64,000 bases of DNA from Clitoria ternatea (Eukaryota > Streptophyta > Magnoliopsida > Fabales > Fabaceae). The DNA lies in contig CM075676.1 of NCBI GenBank assembly GCA_037962975.1, forward strand, positions 44,254,001 through 44,318,000, in the 5' to 3' direction. Positions 1 through 11,102 of the stretch are shown here, one piece after another (the stretch's first letter is position 1; the number at the start of each line of letters is the position of its first letter). Position numbers and translations under genes: made by a program. Below the pieces are notes generated by a model. The model made no database searches. It saw nothing but the letters and a program-made list of their open reading frames with translations, and was not told where the DNA came from.

Positions 1-983
1 TATGCCTAGCTAAATTAAGGAACTAGTCATTTCTTAGTTTAATCTAGTTGATTGTGGTTTCAATGAACATACTTTTCTTTTTAATTGGTTGATCTAGGAA
101 TAAGATCAAATGTATAAGTGTAATCCCATAGGTACTTGACATCATTACTTGTGTGTCTTTAATGATTGATTTAGTTCATGAGCCCGTTAGAACTTAATGC
201 TCCCTTTGACATGACTTAGTTCAAATATAAAAGGTAGTCACTTAGCATGAGTGTGGGCAACATAGTTAAGGTACTCATAGTTAGTAAAACAATTAAATTA
301 ACAAAAAGCTGAAATCATAGAGTGAAACTGAAAGCACTAAAGGTGTCTTTAAAACATAAAACATTTATGATTTCTCCATCTTTTGGTTTTTATTTTTTTA
401 GGATTATTTTCTTTTTACTTCTTAATCTATTTTCTTGCAATAACTTTTATTTTGATTGCTTAACATTCTTTTCATATAGTCTTTGTCAGTTTGACACTTA
501 GGGGTCTCAAAATTCCCCATACTACATTTATGGGTGCGCTTGTCCATGGATGAGAAGGCTTGTCTTGATTTGAAAACTATATTCTAAAATTATTCTTTTT
601 TAACATCATAAAAACCATAACATCCTTCATTTTCATCACTCTTCACACTCTCTCAAATCTCATGTATTGACACCATTTCTATATCATTTCCTCCATAACC
701 TTTGAGATGAGATTCTCTCATTCTCCTTTGAACCATTTTCATTTGCATTTTAGCTTTTAGAGAAGCACTTCACCTTTCTAGTTCTTAGTCAAAGTTCTTA
801 AGTTTGTTTCTTATATAGGTTTTCAATATATATGGAAGTTTATTCTTTGATCTTCGGCATGGTTAGTGGATTTTTTTATCTTTGATTCACCATACCTATA
901 TTATTTAGATTGCAAGGTACATATGTATAAGTGTGATCAATTTGAATCAGCAATGATAAATTTAGCATATTGTATTCCAATCG

Positions 984-986
<3 letters not shown>
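1..986. other. AT-rich intergenic DNA
   Basis: No reading frame with recognisable protein similarity, no structural RNA and no clear element ends were seen. The sequence is AT-rich with scattered homopolymer runs and looks like ordinary plant intergenic DNA, possibly old transposon residue. Confidence 0.5.

Positions 987-1027
<41 letters not shown>
987..1027. repeat. (AT)n microsatellite, about 20 units
   Basis: An uninterrupted AT dinucleotide run. A shorter AT run (1270-1281) lies on the far side of the foldback element at 1028-1269, so the two runs probably are one microsatellite split by an insertion. Confidence 0.95.
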
Positions 1028-1029
<2 letters not shown>

Positions 1030-1269
1030 ATGTACCATATAAGAAAGACTTTCTTATGTGAGACTGAGATGAATGAATCTAGGTTGTACAACCATACAAT
1101 AGATGATTGAGATTAATCATATGAGTTTTTAAAAAGTTATGTGACCTTTTAAGTGATCATGTGACTTTCAAAAACTTTTAATCTCAGCCATTCATTGTAT
1201 AACTATACGGCCCAGATTCGTTTCTCTCACTTTCACATAAGAGAACCTTTCTCATAAGATATATCTCCC
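1028..1269. mobile_element. Foldback MITE inserted in a TA microsatellite
   Basis: The left arm (about 1028-1115) and the reverse complement of the right arm (about 1180-1269) align imperfectly over about 90 bp. Both contain a TTCTTATGTGA-like block, a GAATCT block and GAGATTA. The short centre between the arms has no coding capacity. The size of about 240 bp, the long inverted repeats and the absence of genes fit a MITE. It is flanked by AT repeats on both sides, so a TA target duplication cannot be separated from the microsatellite. The superfamily is not determined. Confidence 0.7.
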
Positions 1270-1416
1270 ATATATATATATATCACAATATAATTAATTA
1301 ATTTCTTGTATATCTTGAAAGAAATAATAGTTCATTTAGACTTGCATGGTGCATGTTCTTCATTTTATTCCTATATACTTATTTTGCTTTTATACGTAAT
1401 GCTACAAATTTATCTT

Positions 1417-1922
1417 AGTGTCTATTAGATAATGAAATTGAGCATCGAATTAGGGTTTGGAATTGGATTTGAGACTTTGAACTCCAATGCTGATGTTTAG
1501 AAGCCTTCTTAGAATTGAAATTACGATTCCAAGATTCAATTCCATGGATTTGGAATATAGCTAGAATTAACTATTTTGAATCCTAAGCTAATACCTTATG
1601 GATTATGAATTCCTAACATCATACTATATTATTGTAGTTGTCATGCACCACCACCATCGTCTCTACCACCACCACCACAACTACCACTATCACCACTATT
1701 GCCACCACCATAGGTCGTCACCACCACTGCCACCACTTCCATCGCAACCACTACCACCATTATAACCACCACCACCATCATTTTAGCTTGGAATTTCAAA
1801 TTTTAATTTTATGTGATTCAAGCATAGAATTAGTAATTCAGTAATAATTCCAATTCTATAAGAATTAGAATTGAAATTATAATTCCAAATACAACTCCAA
1901 TTTCGTACACCAAATAGACCCT
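1417..1922. repeat. CAC/ACC trinucleotide tract inside a MITE-like repeat
   Basis: The core at about 1644-1782 is an impure CAC/ACC trinucleotide tract, which produces a spurious His/Thr-rich reading frame. The flanks hold TTGGAATT/AATTCCAA words in opposite orientations. The outer ends share a GTCTATT...GAAATTG pattern in inverted orientation (near 1417 and 1922), recalling Harbinger-type MITE termini. No convincing target duplication was found, so the MITE interpretation is tentative; the trinucleotide tract itself is certain. Confidence 0.5.
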
Positions 1923-2719
1923 TGGTGATTCTAGGGAAAAGGGTAATTCATTATGGATTAATTATGGCTAAGAGAAAACACAACAATAACTTTCAAGTCT
2001 ATCCATCAAGGCATTTTACAAAGGGTGGAAAATTTTACAATATTTATAAGATTTTTGAATTCCAAAACTATCATTATTAGACCTTTTTTTCTTTCATCTA
2101 ATTTTGGTCTTACTTTTACACTTTTCTTTCAGATTTTTAGTTGAACATAAAATGTGAGAACAATTTCTTGTATTGAGCATGGAAAAGTGTTTGAGTCAAT
2201 GCCATTTATTCAAGCATTAGGAAAATTTTTATACAGAGCATATGAGGTTAGTTGATTTGTTTACAAAGTATGTTTTTGGTGAATGCATGAGGTGTAAAAA
2301 ATTGTTAATTTCTTTTTGTTATATGGTGATGTATTGGAAACTTTTTCATAATTCATGTTAAGGTTATTCCTATTTTAAATGTTGTTGGTGAATAGGTAAT
2401 GACTCACTGCTTTGAGATCCATAAGAAAATTATTTACTTTCATCCAACATATGAAAAATTACTTTATTATCTTCAAAAAGACAAAACCAACCCAACATAG
2501 GGTTTATGGACTATAAAGCTAAGTGGTCTCAATACTCAAGAGAAAGGTGGACTAAGTCAAAAAAGTTTTTGATGAAATTGTCTTGAGAATTATGTTTCTT
2601 AGTTAAAGATGAACATGTTGATTTAAAGATGATAAATTGATGAATATAAAGCAAATAAATCTCAGAAGAACAAGATAAAGATAAAAATAATAGATATAAA
2701 TAAGATAGATTTTGCATAA

Positions 2720-3440
2720 ATATAAAAAGGTAGAGAGAAGAACGTGCAAATGATTTTATCTTGGTTCAGTCACCACCGACCTATGTCTAGTCCTCAGGTA
2801 AACCACTTAAGATTTTTCCACTAATGAATCATGTGGGTGTAAGTATAGAAATTGCAACTTCTTGATATCTTACACCGAAAGCTTAACCCACTTACTTAAA
2901 AGGATGCCCCTCACTCTATCTCATAATCACTCAAACTCAAGTGTTCTTTACATAGTAGCCTCTGTAGCCATTTTACTAACCTAGAACTAGGCTCACTAGT
3001 TTGAGATTGCCTAACAGAAGAAGGATTTTCTAGGCTTATGTTTACACACAATAGTAACTCTCAAAAGATGAATTAATATACAAATTGAAGCATTAGAGAA
3101 AGCAAGAGATAGGTAAGAATAAGCTCAAGAAATGATCCTATAATCAAAGGATGTTCTCTTGGCTTGGGAAGAAGAAATGAGAGCCAAAACACCATTTTTA
3201 TAGAGTTTGGGTGACCAATTAGCCATTTTTAGTCGTCGCGCCAAGATAATCTATTGTCCAATACTTGATAATCGATTAGGTAAGGGATTATTCAAATTAT
3301 TTTCACCTAACAAATAAATTTTTATAAATTTCTAACAGGATAATCAATTATCAAGGCCACAAATTATTATGACTATTGGAGACTCACTAATCCATTACTG
3401 GGACATCGCTAATCCATTACTTTGAAGCAAATATAATAAT
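2720..3440. repeat. Dispersed repeat, decayed retroelement-like block
   Basis: This block contains a TTTTATCTTGGTTCAGTC word followed by an AGTCCTCA word, and several TAATCGATTA-like motifs further on. The same words in the same order recur at 24540-24720, so the two are copies of one repeat family. No coding region is retained. An LTR or untranslated portion of a retroelement is likely but not shown. Confidence 0.5.
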
Positions 3441-3478
3441 AGTAACATTTCTTGAAATTCTAGTAGTTGGAAAACCCT

Positions 3479-3818
3479 CACTACTATAAAACATTATTTT
3501 AGCTATAACAATTTAGCCACCGACACATAGTCATTGCTAATAGCGACACAACATGTTTAGTGACCATAACTTGCCTCTGAGAGTAATTTATGATGCACGT
3601 CAGCGACATGCATGCATTCCGTCACTAAGATTTAATGGAGTCTCATCGTCATTGATATCATTATTGTGTTTTTGTATTTGTTGAATTTTTTTAAAAATAG
3701 AGAAACTAGTAGTGATGGTCTACGTAGCCATCGCTAAGTATTGTGATGAAGTAGTTATTGTATCTAACTTTTTTAAAAAAATATTTTTAAACAAAAGAAA
3801 AACTCATAGCGACGACCT
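3479..3818. mobile_element. Left end of a CACTA (En/Spm-like) element
   Basis: It begins with CACTACTATAAAAC, followed by a subterminal region carrying repeated TAGCGAC, GTCGCTA and TAGTGATGG-type motifs in both orientations, as in plant CACTA elements and as in the element at 60347-63228. It is interrupted at 3819 by the MULE. Similar AATAGC and TAGTGATGG motifs resume after 11216. No matching right terminus (TAGTAGTG with a 3-bp TSD) was found, so the element is incomplete or its other end is lost. Confidence 0.65.
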
Positions 3819-3827
3819 ATGAGTTTG

Positions 3828-3932
3828 GGGTTTTTGACCATTTTGGTGCGAATTTGAAATTTAATTGGGAATACGGGTTTGGCAAAAACGTATTTGGTTG
3901 TCTGGTGTAGCAGAGGTCATGTCAACTTTTGT
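3828..3932. repeat. MULE left terminal inverted repeat
   Basis: About 105 bp that align to the reverse complement of 11103-11207. The first 35 or so bases are nearly identical and similarity declines inward. Confidence 0.85.
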
Positions 3933-3959
3933 ATGACTCATTTTGGGAAGGCTTGTTCA

Positions 3960-4345
3960 CTGAAAACGCAGGCTCAAAAGACGTATTACGTGCATGCATA
4001 CCAAGTGTTACGCATGTAGTAAAAACGCATGCTGGTAAGGCTTGTCCAATAAAACGCTGTTCAGAGAGGCGTTTTCAAGCTCTATAACACATGTCAAAGA
4101 GGCGTTTTGACAATTCGACTGGTCACCTCCACTGGTCACATGTCAGGTCTGCTGGGCACGAGACTGAAAATGCCCTTTGGTAATGCATTTTCCTGACTTA
4201 AAACGCATGGTGGGGATGCGTTTTCCTGATTAAAACGCATAGTGGGAATGCGTTTTCAGGCCCACCCCAACGCTGCTGCTCCTTTTAAATTCATGGTTCC
4301 TCCATTTGATGGTAACTTTTATCCATTCATGCTTCCAAAAACGCA
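3960..4345. repeat. MULE left subterminal array of AACGCAT motifs
   Basis: About ten copies of AAAACGC(A/T) or its complement GCGTTTT lie in 385 bp. Several are paired as near-palindromes with AAAACGCAT on one side and ATGCGTTTT on the other, about 6-10 bp apart. Such subterminal arrays usually bind the transposase; that role is inferred. Confidence 0.75.
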
Positions 4346-4795
4346 TTGTGACGCTGGTGTTTGGTTTTTTACAAGCTTGGTCTTTGTCTCTTGCTAGTTG
4401 TGGTCCTTCTATTCTGCAAGTGTGTGTTGATAGGGGTTCAAGGGTGGTCCACTTTCATCTTTACAAGTTAAGCATTTGATATAAGGTAAGTATTATGTTT
4501 TAATTTTTTACCCAAATAAGATGTTAGTTATTAAAGTTGGGGTCTTCAGACAATATTTATAAATGTCTATGATTTGAATAAAGTCGGTATTTATTTTAAC
4601 ATACTTATTTCAATAAAGTTGTTATGTATTTTAAGAAAGTTAGTATTTATTTTAATAAAGTTGGTATTCATTAAAGGTGGTACTTATTTAGACAAATTAT
4701 ATGTACATGTAGTTTATTTTAATAAGATTGGTATTTATTTAGACAAATAAATGTATAATGTTGTGTGGGATAATATATTTTGTGTTCATGATAGG

Positions 4796-7030
4796 ATGGA
4801 CGCAGCATCTTCTTTGATGAACCAATCACGGGAAGTGAATCCTGGCCCTGAAAATCCCTCATTGTTGCGATTTCAAAATGTGCACATGTCTGAAGTGATA
4901 TAGAATGGTAAACCGGACCGTATTTTAAAATGTAGACGTGCATTAGCTTTTTGAGATGGTCGAGTTCTTGAGCAAATAGTTCCATTGTTAAGCAGGGTTG
5001 GTTTTTTAGGGATTGCGTAGCTACATTTCTTTCAGGTTGAGTCTGCACTGTTGTCTGCACTGGTAGAAAGATGGAGACCGGAAACACATACTTTCCATAT
5101 GCCTCCCGGTGAATGTACCATCGCACTCCAGGAAGTGGCAATCCAGGTTGGGTTGCGAGTAAATGGTAGACCAGTGATCACTGATACAACTGCTCAGGAT
5201 TGGAGGGCTTTAGTGTAAAATTTGTTAGGAGACTACCCGCCAGAGGATGTTATACAGGTTGGGTGTTTAAAGATGAAGTGGTTGTCCGAACACTTCAGTA
5301 ACATTGAAGATCATGTTGGTGATGATGTGCAACTGATAAGATTTACATGAGCATATATACTATGCTTACTTGGTGATGTTGTGTTCCCTAATCACTCAAG
5401 CAGTAGAGTCTCCTTGAAGTACTTACCATTGCTTGCCGATCTTGATAGTTGTGGAGAGTATAGTTGGGGTTCAGCAGCACTGAGTTATTTGTATCGTGAG
5501 TTGTGCAAGTCTACTGATTATGAGCGGGTTGCGATTTGTGGTCTTCACCTTTTAGTCCAGGTTTGGGCGTGGGATAGGTTCCTGATGATTGCTCCTAATG
5601 TTCGACCACGTGATAGACCCCAGGGTACACCATATGCTGCGAGGTAAATAACATATAGATTTATGGGATGTTATTTAAATTATTATTTATTAAATATAAT
5701 ATTGGTGATTTGTCTGTGTAGATGGTTGGGTTCTGGAACCTTTAAAGCTGTGAGACAGGACATTGATTTTTATCACCGTGCATTTGATCAAATGAAATTG
5801 CATGAGGTAAAGAATCATTGTGTCTAAATTAGTTGCATTGTAAATTAAGAATTTCATTGTTTAATTTATATTTGTGGTGTAGATTGTTTGGACCCCCTAC
5901 ACAGAGGATGTCATGCAGACATTGCCACCATAATATATTGAGGGGTCGGATACCTGGAGAGTAGTGGTCTCACTTCTGTGCACCAACATTGTGGAATGGC
6001 ACCAGCCAGACAGAGTTATGAGGCAATTTGGAATGCAACAACATATCCCATCTGATCCCTGACAACCTGAGCATCTACATGGAGTCACACAACGAGGGAA
6101 GGCAGAGGAGAATTGGGCAGAAGTGTACGTCCCATTGGTGGCAATGTGGGAAAACTGTCAATAGTTTGTGTATACAAACCCACCACAGGTCGATTTATTG
6201 GGGGCAAATGCTGAGTATATGCAGTGGTTTAACACACATACACGAAGATGGGTTACCCAAAAATATTGTGTAACAGGACGTTCGGTATGGTATCTAACTG
6301 GGACAAATTATTGTTTAGGTTTGTTTAGCCTAAAAGATTTCCCGAATGTTAAATATGACTTTTTTTTCAGGTGGATGTGGTTGAAACCATTCATTACTTG
6401 GTTACGGAGGATGCACAAATGCCTACACAGTCACCTGGTATGTTATTAGAACAGATAAGACAACACTCAGTCAATGTAATGTAGATGATAGGGGAAGAAG
6501 GGCGAGTCTAACAGGCTATCCAACAAGCACCAACCGGGGTATATAAACCTCCAAACGAGCCATATGATATTAATATGCTTGGAGGGAGGAATGAACGTCA
6601 AGGGATTGTCAGGGGTAGGTCTCAAGAAGAACGACAAGTGTATACTTTACCTCATCTTCCTCTGAGAGAACATGGAAGCTATTATGTGCCGACACAGGTT
6701 GACCCTGTTTCATTGTGGCCAACATATCAGTATCCTTCCTAAGGTTATGAAATAAGCCATCCTTTTTTCTATACCCATAACATGGACCAATACTTTGGTG
6801 AAGCTGGTGGAACCACTAGTGGTCAAACAAGTGGATATGTGCCTGAGTTTAGGGAGTCACCCACAACGTTTGTCCAAAATCTATTGACTCTGAACACACC
6901 AGTAGGCATGCGTAGATCTGAGGGTCCCTCACATAGGTTCGGAGAGGGCCTGGACCTAAATATGGATCTTTTTGGTGCAGGTAGCTCAGTGAACTTGGAT
7001 ACAGATGGGGAAGACCAACAAAATCCGTAG
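4796..7030 (+). pseudogene. Plant mobile domain (PMD, aminotransferase-like) gene carried by the MULE
   Basis: From the ATG at 4796 the translation shows the PMD pattern: a segment ending in a GECTIALQEVA-like motif, later YLPLLADL, a YSWGSAALSYLYRELC block and VQVWAWDR. Inferred exons are 4796-5643, 5722-5806, 5883-6284 and 6371-7030, each junction with GT/AG. The C-terminal exon is Gly/Ser/Pro-rich. In-frame stops occur at 4901 and at several later points in exon 1, with others in exons 3 and 4, so it is a pseudogene. PMD proteins are known both as host genes (MAIN family, silencing-related) and as passengers of MULEs and gypsy elements. Here the gene lies inside the TIRs and converges on the transposase, so it belongs to the element. 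Confidence 0.82.
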
Positions 7031-8666
7031 ACTTTTTAGGGTCTTTTGATTATGAATCCAGCATGTGTTCTGTATTAATAATTATGTTTGAAATTTGTGT
7101 ATGTCGGACTTTGCATATGTTTATATCATGGGGCGTTTAATTTCATGATGTGTTTAATTATTCTTTACAGTAGTTTTGTAAAAATTGAATACTTCATTGG
7201 TAAATCGCTTACACCTAAAATAGTAGCTTCATATATATTTAGTAGTTCATTGGTTAATTGCATACAGGTGAACCATAAATACACACATACGTTTCAACAA
7301 TATTCGTACATAATTTGTGACTAGGTGGCAATACACACATAATTGTGTTCATGGTGGTTGAATTTGTGAGCTTTATCCCTGGGTAGAATGCTGACATTTA
7401 CGACGGTTATGGCCTCCCTGTTTGCAATGTTGGCATCTCATGGTGTTAGGTTATGACTCTGTCCAGTCCATTTCATTGCGAATTCGAGAGGCTTTCGGAC
7501 AGCCCTTCGGTCGTAACCTTCCCTGATCAGGTATAAGCTTCCACCCGACGTCAATCTCAGGAATCTCATCATCATTACCGATAGGGTACCATTCCCCAGA
7601 ATACGCGCTTATAATACTTTCCTGTGTGTAAGCAAAGATGTATAAACTAGAAATAATCAATGCTGATAACTTGGCATGCAGCAATCAGATGCGAGCATGG
7701 AAATTTGAACACCTGAAAACGACCACAATCACATGAGGGATTAGAAGACAACGCAACCGTGTATTTTCTTCCGCCACACTAGCGTACTACGTTGTAACTT
7801 TCTTCAACTTCGAATCGATGACCCTGCACATCAAAGCGTCTCACTAGATGAGTGCAGGGACGAGCCTGGTTCTTAGTTAGACGTTCCATTAACTTCTTGC
7901 TGTACCTCAACCCTTCCCCAAATTTATTCCTAGCTTGTGAACCGCGTCGCATAAAGTACTCGACCATCCGGGCATATATACACTTCACTAATGTCGTGAT
8001 TGGCATGTTACGTGCACCCTTCAATACTTTGTTGACACACTCAGATAAATTTGTAGACATGTGACCAAATCGTCGTCCTCCCTGATCATAAGCCAGACAC
8101 CATTGTTCCTTAGGTATTGCGTCAATCCATGCGGCGATCTCAGGTCTAACCTCATGAAATTTGGACAAATTCCTATCAAACACAGACCGACTTATTGTGT
8201 ATCCTGCCATATTAAGTCAATAGTTTTGGTAACATATCATGTGTATATAAAATTACATTCCATAAATAAAGTATAGTTAAGGTATTTACCTAGCTTCACC
8301 AATTCCTGCTTCAGAGCAACATTTTTAAACTTATTGTTGAAGTTACTTGCAATATGTCGTATGCAAAACACGTGATATGCATTGGGCGGCTGCCATCCTA
8401 TTTGTGGGTTTCTGATGGCAGATTTGATGCTTTGATTGTGACATCCTGGCGCTGTTAAGGGCGGGGAGTGATCGCCGGTGCATAGGCACGGACAAGGAGC
8501 GGCTCCTGGCAAGCTTCCAGTGGGAGGGACACATGAACGAACCGAATACATACCAGAATGAGAGGGATCCAAAGATTGTATAGGTATGAGACTATACAGT
8601 TGAGAATAGCTTAAATGAATGAATTCATACTACCTATACCAACAAATGCATTAGACTTTTCGGTAG

Positions 8667-8752
8667 CCTATCACTTAAGAACTCCAAAGTTAAGCGTGCT
8701 TAACTTGGAGTAATTATGGGATGGTGACCTCCTGGGAAGTTCTCGGGAAGTG
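8667..8752 (+). repeat. 5S rRNA-derived domain in the Cassandra 5' LTR
   Basis: It contains GAACTCCAAAGTTAAGCGTG and TGACCTCCTGGGAAGT, matching the internal control region (A box, intermediate element, C box) of plant 5S rRNA genes. The C box has lost one G (GGATGGTGACC rather than GGATGGGTGACC). It is not a functional 5S gene. In Cassandra this region is thought to supply a pol III promoter and 5S-like RNA folding. Confidence 0.93.
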
Positions 8753-9140
8753 TGTGATTGAGGATAAAGCACACTAGAAAGGTCTTGTGTTGGTCTGTGG
8801 GGCGAGTCGTTCATTCCTGAAAAGCAGTCGGGGCGTTACAGTGGTATCAGAGCCTAGCCTCTCCTAGTACGGTATGGTTCGGGGACGAACCAGGCGGAAG
8901 CTGGTGGGTATGTGACATCCTGGCGTTGTTGAGGGCAAGGAGTGATCACCGGTGCATAGGCACGGACAAGGAGCGGCTCCTGGCAGGCTTCCAGTGGGAG
9001 GGACACATGAACGAACCGAATACATACCAGAATAAGAGGGATCCAAAGATTGTATAGGTGTGAGACTATACAGTTGAGGATAGCTTAAAGGAATGAATTC
9101 GTACTACCTATACCAACAAATGCATTAGCCTTTTTGGTAG

Positions 9141-9226
9141 CCTATCACTTAAGAACTCCAAAGTTAAGCGTGCTTAACTTGGAGTAATTATGGGATGGGT
9201 GACCTCCTGGGAAGTTTTCAGGAAGT
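9141..9226 (+). repeat. 5S rRNA-derived domain in the Cassandra 3' LTR
   Basis: The same 5S-like block as in the 5' LTR, but with the intact C box GGATGGGTGACC and the A-box region AGTTAAGCGTGC. The two copies therefore differ at a position expected to matter for TFIIIA binding. Confidence 0.93.
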
Positions 9227-10849
9227 GTGTGATTGAGGATAAAGCACACTAGAAAGGTCTTGTGTTGGTCTGTGGGGCGTGTCGTTCATTCCTGAAAAGC
9301 AGCCGGGGCGTTACATTGATGGCGATCGAAAATAAGACATATACCTGTTTTCCTCGTCACATGAATCCTAACCTGAGCCAAGAACCACAACCAGGCTTGC
9401 AAAGTTTCCCCTTCAACTATCGCAAATGCAACCGGTAACACACAATCGTTGCCATCTTGCGTGGTGGCAATGAGTAAAGTATGACGGTATTTTCCGTACA
9501 GGAATGTGCCATCCACCTGTAAAATAGGCTTGCAAAAATTGAAGGCACGTGCACATTGTTTAAAACACCAAAAAACACGTTTAAACATACGACACGTCGT
9601 ATCTACTTCCCCTCCCACAACATACTCACTGGTGGAAATTTCGTATGCTGATCCTGGTGTAACCTGGCACATCCGATTAAGCCAACTAGGTAAAAAGGCA
9701 TATGATTAATCCAGTCCCCAAACACACACACAATCGCCTTTTGTTTCACCTTCCACGCTTTACTATATGAAACTTTGAATCCAAACTGTCCAGAAATCAC
9801 TTCTTGAATCAATGAAATCGCAATGGATAGGTCTTGATTAACCAACCCTAAACACAAACACAAACAACCATATTCATTGAACAAAAATAAATACAAACAT
9901 AAAAACTGTAAATTATTAAATATTTAAACACCTAGAATGCATGAGCAAATGAATTCAGAATCCAGTTTCGCGTGATCCTGTGACAGCCCCACATTTACAC
10001 ATGTATGACGACCTCCATACTTACTGACCACCCATATGTTCAATTTTTTGGATAGCATCGCCCTCATCCTTCAAGGGCAACCATCAACCTGATTTGGACA
10101 TTTAACCACTAAATAGGTCGGCTTAGACTCCACCACAACATACGTTTGATGCTTCTTCATAGAGTATTGCTTCAATGCAGCTTGCAATGCAGACTTTGAC
10201 GCAAATTTTAAACCCACGAACAAATCATCACCGATGTGCCATTCTAACTCGTTGTCCACCTCACTTAGATTTTGTTCTTCATCAGGATGCTGCCAATTTA
10301 TATTACTGTAATACGGTGATGAGCTCCAAAATGTCACACCTTGGTCCCCTACAAACCCAAAAAAAATATTTAGCGTCTGTAAACAATATTAAATATAATC
10401 CACATTAATGCCACGTCCTGTTTATATACGTTTACTAACCTCCGGAACTAACCAAAGCAGTGTTTCCTATTTGAGGATTGCTTATATTTGAACTATCCGG
10501 AATCGTATCGTAGTCATCTTCTACGTCCGTGTCCATATCACTATCGTATGGAATATTTCCTTCATTATCCTCTGAGCTACTTTGAAATTCTTCCTCTATA
10601 TAATTAGCATTATCATCATCTGAGAAACTACCCGCTACTGGACAACTCATTGTCAACTCAAAACTACACAACAAATATTTTTCACCGTTAAAAAAAAAAC
10701 AACATAAATAATTCTTAAAAAATTATACTTAAAGGGTTAACATCACTTGAAAATTCACCAAAGTTCTGTATTGAACTTTAACTTGTAGAAATGGACTGAA
10801 ACTACAAATTGAAACAACAGAGGATTCGTATTTAAAGAAGGGAAGGGAC

Positions 10850-11102
10850 CACAAAACGCATGATGTAGATGCGTGATTTGGCACTAAAAACGCACCTCAA
10901 CAGGGCGTGTTCAGCCAGACCAAAAAAGCTAGCCAAAGATGCGTTTTCAGTGTATAAAAACGCATTTCGGTGAGGCTTCTTCATGAAGAAAACGCATCTT
11001 CAGCAGGCTTCTTCTGAAAACGCCTCTCTAGTAGGCTTCTTCTTTGCTTATAACGTATGGTTGAAATGCGTTTTGCACAAAACGTTAGTTAAAGATGCGT
11101 AA
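10850..11102. repeat. MULE right subterminal array of AACGCAT motifs
   Basis: Around ten AAAACGC(A/T) or ATGCGTTTT-type motifs in both orientations mirror the left array at 3960-4345. The spacing is irregular. A transposase-binding role is inferred from position. Confidence 0.75.

Larger units (their letters stand above)
8437..9315 (+). mobile_element. Cassandra TRIM retrotransposon (complete, 879 bp)
   Basis: Two direct LTRs (8437-8840, 404 bp; 8911-9315, 405 bp) start TGTGACATCC and end GGCGTTACA. They flank a 70-bp internal region holding only a primer-binding site (TGGTATCAGAGCC from 8842, complementary to initiator tRNA-Met) and a purine-rich stretch. A perfect 5-bp duplication TTGAT lies at 8432-8436 and 9316-9320. 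There is no coding capacity. Each LTR contains a 5S rRNA-like domain, the hallmark of Cassandra. Roughly 18 differences separate the LTRs by eye, mostly transitions, so the insertion is much older than the Ogre at 31606-52491. It lies within the MULE transposase reading frame. Confidence 0.96.
7373..10674 (-). pseudogene. MULE transposase (MURA-like), disrupted
   Basis: On the minus strand the parts lie in order. They are an acidic N-terminus (10674-10436), a MuDR N-terminal domain (10348-9932) with HTCV, the MULE transposase core with a VDGTFLYGKY motif and FAIVEGET (about 9700-9321 then 8431-8292), a TNLSE block (about 8050), a SWIM zinc finger CDCGRF...PCSH (about 7740-7690), and a CCHC knuckle near the C-terminus (about 7420). 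Introns at about 10349-10435 and 9848-9931 have GT/AG ends. Defects are an in-frame TGA at 10071-10073 where the family has Trp, a one-base frameshift near 9695, the Cassandra insertion, a TAG at 7779-7781, a frameshift near 7640 and a TAA at 7451-7453. Every domain is still recognisable, so decay is moderate. Confidence 0.88.

Noticed and set aside
876..1091. 71-codon minus frame with Tyr-Ile repeats
   Set aside because: It is a translation of the AT microsatellite.
1638..1844. His/Thr-rich 68-codon frame
   Set aside because: It is a translation of the CAC tract, with no other support.
4719..5141. 140-codon minus frame inside the MULE
   Set aside because: It is antisense to PMD exon 1, which has recognisable similarity; no domain in the minus frame.
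8667..9226. 5S rRNA genes
   Set aside because: Sequences are diverged, lack the full 5S length and lie in both LTRs of a Cassandra element.
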